Part shown: one piece after another, positions 1 through 8,479 of the stretch | Numbering within the stretch: position 1 is the stretch's first letter | Layout of the letters: the number at the start of each line of letters is the position of its first letter | DNA from: Streptomyces toyocaensis | GTDB lineage: Bacteria; Actinomycetota; Actinomycetes; Streptomycetales; Streptomycetaceae | Length of the DNA: 64,000 nucleotides | Reading direction: 5' to 3' | NCBI RefSeq assembly: GCF_000725125.1 | Contig: NZ_JFCB01000001.1 | Location: 124,001 to 188,000, forward strand | The notes under the pieces: generated by a model | Told to the model about the DNA's origin: nothing | The model's input: only the letters and a program-made list of their open reading frames with translations | Database searches by the model: none | Translations under genes and position numbers: made by a program

Positions 1-394
1 GCCGTACGGCCATGCGGCCCACGGCGAGACCGGGCGCGGTGCGGTCGAACGAGACATGCGTCACGGGGTAGCGCGGCACCCTGCGGTGCAGGAACCACGG
101 GACGGTGATCAGCAGGCAGGCGGGCCACGCGTAGCGGTGCAGGCCGAAGCTCGCGATCACGTCCGGGCGGCCCTGCCGGCCGTAGTCCCGCAGTACCTGG
201 GTCTCGTCCCAGGCCAGGAAGGCGTCCAGGCCGGTCCCCGCCTCGGCGAGCTCGGAGGCGGTGACCCAGCCGCCGCCCCGGGGGGCCTCCTCGCCGGTGG
301 CGAGCTCGGTGACGGCCAGCGCGGGAAAGGCCTCCGCCAGACGGGCGTACGCGTCCGCGACGGCCGAACCGGGCACAGGCATGGGACCACCCAT
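1..394 (-). CDS. FhuF-like (2Fe-2S) ferric-siderophore reductase, N-terminal part
   Basis: About 131 N-terminal residues are visible; the C-terminus, where the family carries its cysteine-rich [2Fe-2S] site, lies beyond the left edge. The visible part (MGGPMPVPGSAVADAYARL..., then a conserved GLHRYAWPACLLITVPWFL stretch) resembles the N-terminal half of actinobacterial FhuF/iron-reductase proteins, which release iron from ferric siderophores in the cytoplasm. I chose the ATG at 394 because GAGAAG sits 4 nt upstream; an in-frame ATG at 382 is the alternative. The gene reads away from a good iron box at 419-437, so iron repression is expected, and this context is a main support for the call. 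The cysteine motif itself cannot be checked here. Confidence 0.6.
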   Translation of the reverse strand, partial: MGGPMPVPGSAVADAYARLAEAFPALAVTELATGEEAPRGGGWVTASELAEAGTGLDAFLAWDETQVLRDYGRQGRPDVIASFGLHRYAWPACLLITVPWFLHRRVPRYPVTHVSFDRTAPGLAVGRMAVR

Positions 395-418
395 TCGCTT
401 CTCGTGGATCCGAGCAAT

Positions 419-437
419 AAAGGTAAGGCTCACCTTA
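419..437. promoter_or_regulatory. Iron box (IdeR/DmdR/DtxR-type operator)
   Basis: The 19 bp AAAGGTAAGGCTCACCTTA matches the actinobacterial iron-box consensus TTAGGTTAGGCTCACCTAA at about 15 of 19 positions, with a symmetric AGGTAAG/CTCACCTTA core. It lies 25 bp upstream of the reductase start at 394 and about 110 bp upstream of the divergent GntR gene. The IdeR/DmdR1 family is known to repress siderophore and iron-reductase genes at such sites when iron is sufficient. Confidence 0.8.
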
Positions 438-548
438 CCGAAGATCGCGGATATGGGAACTGGCGTCCGGTGCGCCTATGGTGCTTGACGGACAGGTGAC
501 AACCCGCCGTAATGACCGCAAGTACCGACACGTCCGCAGGAGGACCTT

Positions 549-1367
549 GTGAAGCAGCGCACGCAGGGCCCCGCAGGGGCGGCGGAGGCGGCGGCCACCG
601 CCGCCCCTGGCCGCTGCCGGGTGCCCGCCCAGCCGGCGGCGCAGGGCGCGGCCGACCGGCTGCGCGACCGGGCGGGCGGTACCGAGGGCGACGCCGTGCG
701 CGGCGAGCACACGCACGGCGAAGGGCCCCTTCCCCGGCCCGCCGTCCAGCGGTCCTCCGTGCGCGGACAGATACTCGCCGCGCTGCGCACCGCGCTGGTG
801 ACCGGTGACCTGCGCCCCGGCGAGGTGTACTCCGCACCCGTGCTGGCCGAGCGGTTCGGCGTCTCCGCGACGCCCGTGCGCGAGGCCATGCAGCAGCTCG
901 CCCTCGAGGGCGCGGTCGAGGTCGTGCCCAACCGGGGGTTCCGGGTCGTCGAGCGGGGCGCGCGGGAGCTGGCCGAGCTGGCCGAGGTCCGGGCGCTGAT
1001 CGAGGTGCCGGTGATGCTGCGACTGGCGCGTACGGTGCCCGCCGAGCGGTGGGCCGGGCTGCGCCCGCTCGCCGAGGCCACCGTCCGTGCCGCGTCCTCC
1101 GGGTGCCGGGCCACGTACGCGGAGTCCGACCGCGCGTTCCACGCCGCGGTGCTCGCGCTCACCGGGAACGAGCAGCTCGTCCGGATCGCCGAGGACCTGC
1201 ACCGGCGTGCCCAGTGGCCGCTGGTCGGCGGCGTCTCCGGTACCCGGGGGCGTGCGCAACTGATCGCCGACGCGCACGAACACACGGCGCTGCTCGACGC
1301 GTTGATCGCCGGCGATCTGGACGTGATCCGGTCGCTGGTGGGGGAGCACTTCAACGGGGCGGGCTGA
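549..1367 (+). CDS. GntR family transcriptional regulator (FadR/FCD subfamily)
   Basis: A 272-residue cytoplasmic DNA-binding protein. The GTG start at 549 has a GCAGGAGG Shine-Dalgarno about 6 nt upstream. The first 70 residues are low-complexity and rich in Ala, Arg and Gly. The winged helix-turn-helix follows at roughly residues 75-140 (SVRGQILAALRTALVTGDL, then LAERFGVSATPVREAMQQL), with the PVREA signature of the recognition helix. The rest is an all-helical FCD ligand-binding domain with the D/H positions (ESDRAFHAAVL; DAHEHTALLDAL) that bind metal and organic acid in this family. The ligand cannot be told from sequence. It is divergent from the iron-regulated reductase, with the iron box between them. 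Confidence 0.85.
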   Translation: MKQRTQGPAGAAEAAATAAPGRCRVPAQPAAQGAADRLRDRAGGTEGDAVRGEHTHGEGPLPRPAVQRSSVRGQILAALRTALVTGDLRPGEVYSAPVLAERFGVSATPVREAMQQLALEGAVEVVPNRGFRVVERGARELAELAEVRALIEVPVMLRLARTVPAERWAGLRPLAEATVRAASSGCRATYAESDRAFHAAVLALTGNEQLVRIAEDLHRRAQWPLVGGVSGTRGRAQLIADAHEHTALLDALIAGDLDVIRSLVGEHFNGAG

Positions 1368-1417
1368 CGGGGGAGCTGCCCGTTTCCCCGCCCCCGCCGC
1401 CCCGTCCCATCCCGTTA

Positions 1418-1490
1418 CCGGGGGCTGCGCCCCCGGACCTCCTTCCGGCCCTGAACGGGCCCTGTCCTCGACATCCCCCGGAGGAGGTGG
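1418..1490. repeat. Dispersed GC-rich intergenic repeat, copy A (probable bidirectional terminator)
   Basis: The segment begins with a perfect CCGGGGGC-TGC-GCCCCCGG hairpin (1418-1436). Two further short inverted units follow: GGCCC-TGAAC-GGGCC and CCCCCGGAGG. A closely similar 75 bp segment, in the same order, is at 18317-18392. Both copies lie between converging genes, here GntR and the gene ending at 1521, which suits a two-way terminator. Confidence 0.7.
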
Positions 1491-1520
1491 CCCCGGACGG
1501 GCCGGATGCGGATGAGGTTG

Positions 1521-2297
1521 TCACGCCGTGGCCGCGCCCGGTGGGGCCAGTTGGCCGGCCAGCCAGGTGGGGACGCCGCCCAGGAGGCGGAACAGGCGGC
1601 GGGCCTCCTCCCGCAGGCGGGACGCCTCCGGGCCGGTCTCCGTATCCGCCAGGGACACCAGGGCCGGCGCCGTACCGACGAGATAGCCCAACTCCTCGCG
1701 GATCCGCAGCGACTCCGCGAACCCGTGCCGCGCTTCCGTCAGCTCCCCGTCCCGCAGGGCGAGTCCGGCGAGGTGGCGCCATGTGCCGGACAGCAGCAGC
1801 GGGTCGGCCTGCGCCGTGGCACCCGCGTGGGCGCGGCGGTACGCGGCCCGCGCCGCCTGAGGCGACCGGGTGAGGTTCTCCGCGATCAGCCCGCGCCGGA
1901 AGTCCAGCAGCGCCCGCCCCGCCGCCCCCGGAGCGATCAGCGCCGCCGCCCGGCCGAGCGCGGCCCGCGCCTCGTCCGCCCGGTCGCGCACCCGGAACAG
2001 GGTCGCCGCGTAGGCCAAGTACCCGCGTTCACAAGCGGCCGCCCCCCGCTCGTCGTCGCTGTGCGCCATCGCCTCGGCGGTCCGCAGCGCGTCCTCCGCC
2101 TCCTCCCACCCGGCCTCGGTGTACACGCACCGCTCGACCAGCAGCGACGCCCGCTGCAGGGCCGCGTCCGGGGAGTCGGGTGCGAGCAGCGCGGCGGCGT
2201 CGGCCCAGCAGGCACGGGAGCGCAGCCGCCACACCGCCGTCTGGAGGGGATCGTCTTCGGCGGTCGTTCCGTCACCGGACATGGCGGTATGCGCCAC
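1521..2297 (-). CDS. Alpha-helical repeat (TPR-like) protein of unknown function
   Basis: A 258-residue soluble protein made of helical hairpins rich in Ala, Leu and Arg (for example ALLDFRRGLIAENLTRSPQA and ARHGFAESLRIREELGYL), like the TPR part of tetratricopeptide regulators but without HTH or ATPase domains. I chose the GTG at 2297 because GGGGAGGG ends 4 nt upstream; a GTG at 2315 would add six residues. It lies 142 bp downstream of the pucR-like gene on the same strand and may be read from it. No catalytic motif, signal peptide or membrane segment was seen, and I do not recognise a named family. Confidence 0.6.
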   Translation of the reverse strand: MAHTAMSGDGTTAEDDPLQTAVWRLRSRACWADAAALLAPDSPDAALQRASLLVERCVYTEAGWEEAEDALRTAEAMAHSDDERGAAACERGYLAYAATLFRVRDRADEARAALGRAAALIAPGAAGRALLDFRRGLIAENLTRSPQAARAAYRRAHAGATAQADPLLLSGTWRHLAGLALRDGELTEARHGFAESLRIREELGYLVGTAPALVSLADTETGPEASRLREEARRLFRLLGGVPTWLAGQLAPPGAATA

Positions 2298-2439
2298 GTT
2301 GCCCTCCCCGAGCACGCCATCGAGCTGTTGAGTGGTGGCCGCATCTCAGCACGAACCACGGGGCCCGGCCAAGAGGGTGGGTGAAGGATTTCACAAAGTC
2401 GTGCGCCGCGGGCCCGAACCGGCCGACGGCCGCCCGGGC

Positions 2440-4128
2440 TCAGCTCATGCGCAGGGCCAGGAAGAAGTCGAGCTTGTCCTCCAGACGGGACAGGTCACGG
2501 CCCGTCAGCTGCTCGATGCGGCCGACGCGGTAGCGCAGCGTGTTGACGTGCAGGTGGAGGCGGGAGGCGCAGCGGGTCCAGGAGCCGTCGCACTCGAGGA
2601 ACGCCTCCAGGGTGGGGATCAGCTCGGCCCGGTGGCGGCGGTCGTAGTCCCGCAGCGGGTCGAGGAGACGCGCGGTGAACGCGCGCCGCACGTCGTCGGG
2701 GACGAAGGGGAGCAGCAGCACGTGCGAGGCCAGTTCCTGGTGGCCGGCCGCGCAGACCCGGCCCTGGCGGGCCGCGGCGACGCGCCGGGCGTGGCGCGCC
2801 TCCTCCAGCGCACCGCGCAGCCCCTCCGCCGAGTGCACCGCGGCCGAGACGCCGAGCGTGAGCCGCCCGTCGCCGTCGAGCCCGGCCGAGAGGGGGGCGC
2901 GCACGGCCTCCAGGAGGACGTCGGCGACGACCCCGGCACCGGCGCCGTCGTGGTCGCCGGTCACCGCGGGCAGCGGGACGAGCGCGATCGCCTCGTCACC
3001 GGTGTGCGCCACGGCGATGCGGTCGGAGTGCTCGGGGCCGGCCGACGCGGGGTCGACCAGGATCTCCTCGAGCAGTGCCCGGGCCACCGGCCCGCCGTCG
3101 CCCTCCCCGCCGTCCCAGTCGACACGGGCCACCACGACCTGCCAGTGCGGCGCCGTGCCGAGCCCGGGCAGCAGCACCGGCGCGGCCACCCGCAGCCGCG
3201 CCGCCGTCTCGGCGGGCGCGGCACCCGTCTGCAGCAGCTCCAGCACCTCCTGGGCGAGCCGGCGCCGGACCGCGCGGGCCGCGTCACGGCGGTCCCGTTC
3301 GACGGCGATCAGCTGGGTCACGCCCTGGAGCAGGTCCAGCCGCTCCTCGGCCCAGTCCCCGGCGTCGGCCTCGACGGCCAGCAGCCAGTCCGACAGCACC
3401 GTCTCGCGCACGTCCCGTGCCGTGGAGGCGGAGTGCCCGCTGCCGCGCACCGGGAAGAGGCTGTACGTGATCTGGCCCAGCGTGACCCGGTGCGGTCCCG
3501 GCCGGCCGGTGCGGGCGGCGGTCAGCTGCTCCGCGGCGAGCCGGCCGCACACGTCGGCGGGCAGTGCGGGCTCCGCCCCCCGCGGCCCCGCGACCTTCGG
3601 CCCCGCGATCAGCCGGCCGGTGGGCGACAGCACCCAGGCCCGCAGGTCGAGGTCGGAGCCGAGCAGGTCGAGCACCACGTCGGGACCGCCGCCCGCCGGG
3701 CCCGACGTCATCATCCGCCGGTGCCGGTCCACGACCGCCGCCAGATCCCCGGCCCGCTCGCCGGAGACCTGCCGCACGACGTGCTCGGTGATGGTCGCGA
3801 AGGCCACCGACTCGTGCACGGCGAACAACGGCAGCCGGTGCCGCGCGCAGGCCACGACCAGGTCGTCGGGCACGTCGCCCAGTTCCGCCTCACCGGCCGC
3901 AAGGGCGGCCACCCCGGCCTGCACCAGGATCCGTACGAACGGCTCCGAGTCGGCGGCGCCCCGGCGCCAGGCCAGGCCCGTGAGCACCAGTTCCCCGCCG
4001 GAGAGATAGCGGCTGGGGTCCCGCAGGTCGGTGGTCATCACGCCCCGCACACCGCGGTCCAGCTCGTCCTCCCCGCCGAGCAGCCTCAGGCCCAGCGCGT
4101 CGGTGTCCAGCAGTGCGCGCAACCGCAT
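2440..4128 (-). CDS. PucR family purine-catabolism transcriptional regulator
   Basis: A 562-residue regulator with the PucR architecture. The N-terminal PucR ligand domain is at about residues 1-125 (LLDTDALGLRLLGGEDELDR, DLRDPSRYLSGGELVLTGL). A central helical/GGDEF-like region follows (about 290-420). The C-terminal HTH_30 is at about 495-555 (TLEAFLECDGSWTRCASRLH, then LRYRVGRIEQLTGRDLSRLE). PucR proteins sense purine degradation products and control xanthine dehydrogenase, uricase and permease genes. The gene is divergent from the xdh-type operon across a 344 bp gap, the usual arrangement for a pathway regulator. The second purine operon at 30.3-34.4 kb is another likely target. Activator or repressor role is not shown by sequence. 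Confidence 0.85.
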   Translation of the reverse strand: MRLRALLDTDALGLRLLGGEDELDRGVRGVMTTDLRDPSRYLSGGELVLTGLAWRRGAADSEPFVRILVQAGVAALAAGEAELGDVPDDLVVACARHRLPLFAVHESVAFATITEHVVRQVSGERAGDLAAVVDRHRRMMTSGPAGGGPDVVLDLLGSDLDLRAWVLSPTGRLIAGPKVAGPRGAEPALPADVCGRLAAEQLTAARTGRPGPHRVTLGQITYSLFPVRGSGHSASTARDVRETVLSDWLLAVEADAGDWAEERLDLLQGVTQLIAVERDRRDAARAVRRRLAQEVLELLQTGAAPAETAARLRVAAPVLLPGLGTAPHWQVVVARVDWDGGEGDGGPVARALLEEILVDPASAGPEHSDRIAVAHTGDEAIALVPLPAVTGDHDGAGAGVVADVLLEAVRAPLSAGLDGDGRLTLGVSAAVHSAEGLRGALEEARHARRVAAARQGRVCAAGHQELASHVLLLPFVPDDVRRAFTARLLDPLRDYDRRHRAELIPTLEAFLECDGSWTRCASRLHLHVNTLRYRVGRIEQLTGRDLSRLEDKLDFFLALRMS

Positions 4129-4472
4129 TCTCGTCGCCGCCGTTCTCTGTCTCGGTATCTACGATGGACCGTGAAGGGATCTTCCGGTGCGGGCCCTCGG
4201 GGTGGCTGATCAGCGGTGTCGGCCGTTTCGCGGACGCTGTTCCCCGGTGCCGGAGGAAGATGGGGAGGTAGCAGACGACCTCCGTTCATACGAATCTACA
4301 AGATGCCCTCGTTGGCCAGCCAACTCCTTCGTGCTTTCCGTGACTGACCCGGGTGGATCACGCGGCGGTGTACTGGGCTCACTCCGAGTGAACCGCACAC
4401 CGACGAGCCGGGCCCGCCGCACACGGATTGGCTCAATCTGTACGCCTTACGAGACGAAGAAGAGAGCCGGTC
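4129..4472. promoter_or_regulatory. Divergent promoter region between pucR-like gene and xdh operon
   Basis: A 344 bp non-coding region. It contains AT-rich patches (around 4285-4310), unusual for this genome, and a small perfect palindrome GTTGG-CCAG-CCAAC at 4311-4324. Bacillus PucR boxes have a TTGG core, so the palindrome is a weak candidate operator, but this is inference only. No clear -35/-10 pair could be assigned to either side. Confidence 0.45.
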
Positions 4473-5363
4473 ATGGACTTCCTTCGCCCCGCCAGCTGGG
4501 AGGAGGCGCTCGCCGCGAAGGCCGAGCACCCCACCGCTGTGCCGATCGCGGGCGGCACCGACGTGATGGTCGAGATCAACTTCGACCACCGCCGGCCCGA
4601 GTACCTCATGGACCTGAACCGCATCGCCGACCTCGAGGAATGGGAGGTCGGCGAGAAGAGCGTCCGGCTCGGCGCCTCCGTCCCCTACGCGAAGATCATG
4701 GAGCACCTGCGCGCCGAGCTGCCGGGTCTCGCCCTCGCCTCCCACACGGTCGCCTCCCCGCAGATCCGCAACCGCGGCGGTGTCGGCGGCAACCTCGGCA
4801 CCGCCTCCCCGGCCGGCGACGCCCACCCGGCACTGCTCGCGGCGGGCGCCGAGGTCGAGGCCGAGTCGGTGCGCGGATCGCGCCGCATCCCGATCGACGA
4901 CTTCTACACCGGTGTGAAGCGCAACGCGCTGGCGCCCGACGAGCTGATCCGCGCCGTCCACATCAAGAAGGCCGACGGCCCGCAGCAGTACTCCAAGGTC
5001 GGCACCCGCAACGCCATGGTCATCGCCGTGTGCGCCTTCGGGCTCGCCCTGCACCCCGCCACGCGGACGGTGCGGACCGGCATCGGCTCCGCCGCCCCGA
5101 CGCCCGTCCGGGCCGGGACCGCGGAGGAGTTCCTGAACGCGGCGCTGGAGGAGGGCGGCTTCTGGGACAACGGGAAGATCATCACCCCTTCCGTCGCCAA
5201 GCGGTTCGCGGATCTGTGCGCCGCCGCCTGCAACCCGATCGACGACGTGCGCGGTACCGCGAGCTACCGCCGTCACGCGGTCGGCGTCATGGCCCGCCGC
5301 ACCCTGACCTGGACCTGGGAGTCGTACCGCGGCGCCCACCGCACCACGGAGGGAGCCGCGTAA
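4473..5363 (+). CDS. Xanthine dehydrogenase-type FAD-binding subunit
   Basis: A 296-residue medium subunit of a molybdenum hydroxylase (xanthine dehydrogenase/CO-dehydrogenase family). It carries electrons from the iron-sulfur subunit to FAD. The FAD pyrophosphate-binding loops are visible: PIAGGTDVMVE near residue 25 and QIRNRGGVGGNLGTASPAGD near residue 100. The C-terminal CO-deh-type domain ends with FADLCAAACNPIDDVRGTA. The ATG at 4473 gives the canonical start MDFLRPASWEEALA with a GAAGAAGAGAG Shine-Dalgarno upstream. Its stop overlaps the next start by one base (TAATG). It is the first gene of a three-subunit operon opposite the PucR regulator, so purine oxidation is the likely role, although substrate is not provable from this subunit. 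Confidence 0.9.
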   Translation: MDFLRPASWEEALAAKAEHPTAVPIAGGTDVMVEINFDHRRPEYLMDLNRIADLEEWEVGEKSVRLGASVPYAKIMEHLRAELPGLALASHTVASPQIRNRGGVGGNLGTASPAGDAHPALLAAGAEVEAESVRGSRRIPIDDFYTGVKRNALAPDELIRAVHIKKADGPQQYSKVGTRNAMVIAVCAFGLALHPATRTVRTGIGSAAPTPVRAGTAEEFLNAALEEGGFWDNGKIITPSVAKRFADLCAAACNPIDDVRGTASYRRHAVGVMARRTLTWTWESYRGAHRTTEGAA

Positions 5364-5935
5364 TGCGACTCAACGTCACCGTCAACGGACGCCCCCAGGA
5401 AGCCGACGACGTCTGGGAGGGCGAGTCCCTGCTGTACGTGCTGCGCGAGCGGCTCGGCCTGCCCGGTTCCAAGAACGCCTGTGAGCAGGGCGAGTGCGGC
5501 TCGTGCACGGTCCGCCTGGACGGCGTGCCCGTGTGCTCCTGTCTCGTCGCGGCCGGACAGGCCGAGGGCCGCGAGGTCGTCACCGTGGAGGGCCTGGCGG
5601 ACCACGCCGAGCAGCGTTCCCACGCCGGCGGCGCCCACGGCACCTCCCTGGACGAGGCCCGGCAGTGGCAGGCCCGGGGCACCGACTCGCAGACCGGCGA
5701 GGGCACCCGGCTGTCCCCCGTGCAGCAGGCGTTCATCGACGCCGGCGCCGTCCAGTGCGGCTTCTGCACCCCCGGTCTGCTGGTCGCCGCCGACGAGATG
5801 CTGGAGCGCAACCCGAACCCGAGCGACGCGGACATCCGGGAGGCCCTGTCGGGCAACCTGTGCCGCTGCACCGGCTACGAGAAGATCATGGACGCGGTCC
5901 GCCTGGCGGCAGCCCGCCAGCCCGAGGGGGTCTGA
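5363..5935 (+). CDS. Xanthine dehydrogenase-type [2Fe-2S] iron-sulfur subunit
   Basis: A 190-residue small subunit with two [2Fe-2S] clusters. The plant-ferredoxin-like N-terminal cluster has cysteines in ACEQGECGSCTVRLDG followed by the CSC pair (about residues 40-62). The C-terminal helical cluster domain has CGFCTPG and NLCRCTGYEKI (about 130-175). Between the two domains is a hydrophilic stretch of about 35-40 residues (DHAEQRSHAGGAHG... to TGEGTRLSPVQ), making the linker longer than in many homologues. It overlaps the FAD-subunit stop by one base and ends 2 bp before the large subunit, so the three proteins are probably made in equal amounts. Confidence 0.92.
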   Translation: MRLNVTVNGRPQEADDVWEGESLLYVLRERLGLPGSKNACEQGECGSCTVRLDGVPVCSCLVAAGQAEGREVVTVEGLADHAEQRSHAGGAHGTSLDEARQWQARGTDSQTGEGTRLSPVQQAFIDAGAVQCGFCTPGLLVAADEMLERNPNPSDADIREALSGNLCRCTGYEKIMDAVRLAAARQPEGV

Positions 5936-5937
5936 GC

Positions 5938-8322
5938 ATGCCCACGAACGGTGTTCCCACCACGCTCACCCAGGGCTCGGGGACCAGGGGCGGCATCGGC
6001 GAGTCCACCCTCCGCCCGGACGGCACCCTGAAGGTCACCGGCGAGTTCGCGTACTCCTCCGACATGTGGCACGAGGACATGCTCTGGGGCCAGATCCTGC
6101 GCTCCACCGTCGCGCACGCCGAGATCGTGTCGATCGACACGAGCGAGGCGCTGGCCACCCCCGGCGTGTACGCGGTGATGACGTACGACGACCTGCCGGC
6201 CGACGTGAGGCACTACGGGCTGGAGATCCAGGACACCCCGGTCCTCGCCCACGGCAAGGTCCGCCACCACGGCGAACCGGTCGCGATCGTCGCCGCCGAC
6301 CACCCGGAGACGGCCCGCCGCGCCGCAGCGAAGATCAGGGTCGAGTACCGCGAGCTCCCCGTGATCACCGACGAGGCCTCCGCCCTCGCCCCGGACGCGG
6401 TCCTCGTCCACGAGCACCGCGACGACCACCACATCGGCCACGTCCCGCACCCCAACGTCGTCCACCGCCAGCCCATCGTGCGCGGCGACGTGGCGTCCGC
6501 TCGGGAGCGCGCGGACGTGATCGTCGAGGGCGAGTACACCTTCGGCATGCAGGACCAGGCCTTCCTCGGCCCCGAGTCCGGACTCGCCGTCCCCGAGGAG
6601 GACGGCGGCGTCCACCTCTACATCGCCACCCAGTGGCTCCACTCCGACCTGCGCCAGATGGCACCCGTGCTCGGCCTGCCCGAGGACAAGGTGCGGATGA
6701 CCCTGGCCGGCGTCGGCGGCGCCTTCGGGGGTCGCGAGGACCTGTCGATGCAGATCCACGCCTGCCTGCTCGCCCTGCGCACCGGGAAGCCGGTCAAGAT
6801 CGTCTACAACCGGTTCGAGTCGTTCTTCGGCCATGTCCACCGCCATCCGGCCAAGCTGTTCTACGAGCACGGCGCCACCGCGGACGGCAAACTGACCCAC
6901 ATCGCCTGCCGCATCGTCCTCGACGGCGGCGCGTACGCCTCCGCCTCCCCGGCCGTGGTCGGCAACGCCTCCTCGCTCGGCGTCGGACCGTACGTCGTGG
7001 ACGACGTCGACATCGAGGCGATCGCCCTCTACACCAACAACCCGCCGTGCGGCGCCATGCGTGGCTTCGGCGCGGTCCAGGCCTGCTTCGCCTACGAGGC
7101 CCAGATGGACAAGCTGGCGGCCCGGCTCGGCATGGACCCGGTGGAGCTGAGGCAGCTCAACGCCATGGAGCAGGGCGCGCTCCTGCCCACCGGGCAGCCG
7201 GTCGACTCGCCGGCGCCGGTCGCCGAACTCCTGCGCCGCGTCAAGGCGATGCCCATGCCGCCGGAGCGCCAGTGGGAGTCCAGCGAGGGCGCCGACGTGC
7301 GCCAGCTCCCGGGCGGCCTGTCCAACACCACGCACGGCGAGGGAGTCGTCCGCGGGGTCGGCTACGCGGTCGGCATCAAGAACGTCGGCTTCTCCGAGGG
7401 CTTCGACGACTACTCCACCGCACGGGTCCGGATGGAGGTCGTCGGCGGCGAGCCGGTCGCCACCGTGCACACCGCGATGGCGGAGGTCGGCCAGGGCGGC
7501 GTCACCGTCCACGCGCAGATCGCCCGCACCGAGCTGGGCGTCGGCCGGGTGACCATCCACCCGGCCGACACCCGGGTCGGCTCGGCGGGCTCGACCTCCG
7601 CCTCCCGGCAGACGTACGTCACCGGGGGTGCCGTCAAGAACGCCTGCGAGCTGGTCCGCGAGAAGGTGCTGGAACTCGGCCGGCGCAGGTTCGGCCCGTA
7701 CCACCCGGCCTGGGCCACCGCCGAGCTCCTGCTGGAGGGCGGCAAGGTCGTCACCGACGGCGGCGAGGTGCTCGCCGACCTGGTGGACGTCCTCGGCGAC
7801 GAGGCCGTCGAGGTCGAGGAGGAGTGGCGGCACCGGCCGACCGAGCCCTTCGACCTGCGCACCGGTCAGGGCAACGGCCACGTGCAGTACTCCTTCGCCG
7901 CGCACCGCGCCGTCGTCGAGGTCGACACCGAACTCGGCCTGGTGAAGGTGATCGAACTGGCCTGCGCCCAGGACGTCGGCAAGGCGCTCAACCCGCTGTC
8001 CGTCATCGGCCAGATCCAGGGAGGGACCACCCAGGGCCTGGGCGTGGCGGTCATGGAGGAGGTCCTCGTCGACCCGAAGACCGCGAAGGTGCGCAACCCG
8101 TCCTTCACGGACTACCTCATCCCCACCATCCTCGACACGCCGACCATCCCCGTCGACGTGCTCGAACTCGCCGACGACCACGCCCCCTACGGGCTGCGCG
8201 GCGTCGGCGAGGCCCCCACCCTGTCCTCCACACCGGCGGTCCTGGCAGCCATCCGCGACGCCACGGGCCTGGAACTCGACAGGACACCGGTCCGCCCGGA
8301 ACACCTCACGGGCACGGCGTAA
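5938..8322 (+). CDS. Xanthine dehydrogenase-type molybdenum-binding large subunit
   Basis: A 794-residue catalytic subunit that binds the molybdopterin cofactor. Family motifs are present in order: the entry domain GKVRHHGEPVAIVAADH, the Moco-contacting GVGGAFGGREDLS, the arginine loop CGAMRGFG, the SAGSTSASRQTYVTGGAV loop, and the active-site glutamate in GVGEAPTLS (E758), which abstracts the proton during hydroxylation. It follows the iron-sulfur subunit after 2 bp. The PucR neighbour, the nucleobase permease and xdhC downstream, and the uricase operon 22 kb away together favour hypoxanthine/xanthine to urate. Aldehyde- and CO-oxidising relatives share this fold, and the CO-dehydrogenase cysteine loop AYXCSFR was not seen. 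Confidence 0.9.
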   Translation: MPTNGVPTTLTQGSGTRGGIGESTLRPDGTLKVTGEFAYSSDMWHEDMLWGQILRSTVAHAEIVSIDTSEALATPGVYAVMTYDDLPADVRHYGLEIQDTPVLAHGKVRHHGEPVAIVAADHPETARRAAAKIRVEYRELPVITDEASALAPDAVLVHEHRDDHHIGHVPHPNVVHRQPIVRGDVASARERADVIVEGEYTFGMQDQAFLGPESGLAVPEEDGGVHLYIATQWLHSDLRQMAPVLGLPEDKVRMTLAGVGGAFGGREDLSMQIHACLLALRTGKPVKIVYNRFESFFGHVHRHPAKLFYEHGATADGKLTHIACRIVLDGGAYASASPAVVGNASSLGVGPYVVDDVDIEAIALYTNNPPCGAMRGFGAVQACFAYEAQMDKLAARLGMDPVELRQLNAMEQGALLPTGQPVDSPAPVAELLRRVKAMPMPPERQWESSEGADVRQLPGGLSNTTHGEGVVRGVGYAVGIKNVGFSEGFDDYSTARVRMEVVGGEPVATVHTAMAEVGQGGVTVHAQIARTELGVGRVTIHPADTRVGSAGSTSASRQTYVTGGAVKNACELVREKVLELGRRRFGPYHPAWATAELLLEGGKVVTDGGEVLADLVDVLGDEAVEVEEEWRHRPTEPFDLRTGQGNGHVQYSFAAHRAVVEVDTELGLVKVIELACAQDVGKALNPLSVIGQIQGGTTQGLGVAVMEEVLVDPKTAKVRNPSFTDYLIPTILDTPTIPVDVLELADDHAPYGLRGVGEAPTLSSTPAVLAAIRDATGLELDRTPVRPEHLTGTA

Positions 8323-8479
8323 GACCGTCGCCGGGGAACCCGACACACCCCACGGCGACCCCGGCGCCGTCCACCTTGTTCGTCTCGGGCCGTCCCCCGG
8401 GTCGTGCACCTCCCCAAATCCCGTGCGGGCGCGCAAGCGCGGCGCCGGGTGTCCCTATGAACCTTGGGAGCAGGCCCAC

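Noticed and set aside
435-1349. A 304-residue open frame antisense to the GntR gene
   Set aside because: It has no conserved domain, and the plus-strand gene has clear GntR and FCD signatures and a Shine-Dalgarno; high GC creates long empty frames.
4311-4324. GTTGG-CCAG-CCAAC as a definite PucR operator
   Set aside because: Only a short TTGG core is shared with Bacillus PucR boxes; kept as a weak candidate within the intergenic entry.
5875-8436. An 853-residue antisense frame through the molybdenum subunit
   Set aside because: Composition is His/Asp/Val-rich shadow sequence of the true large subunit, with no recognisable motif.
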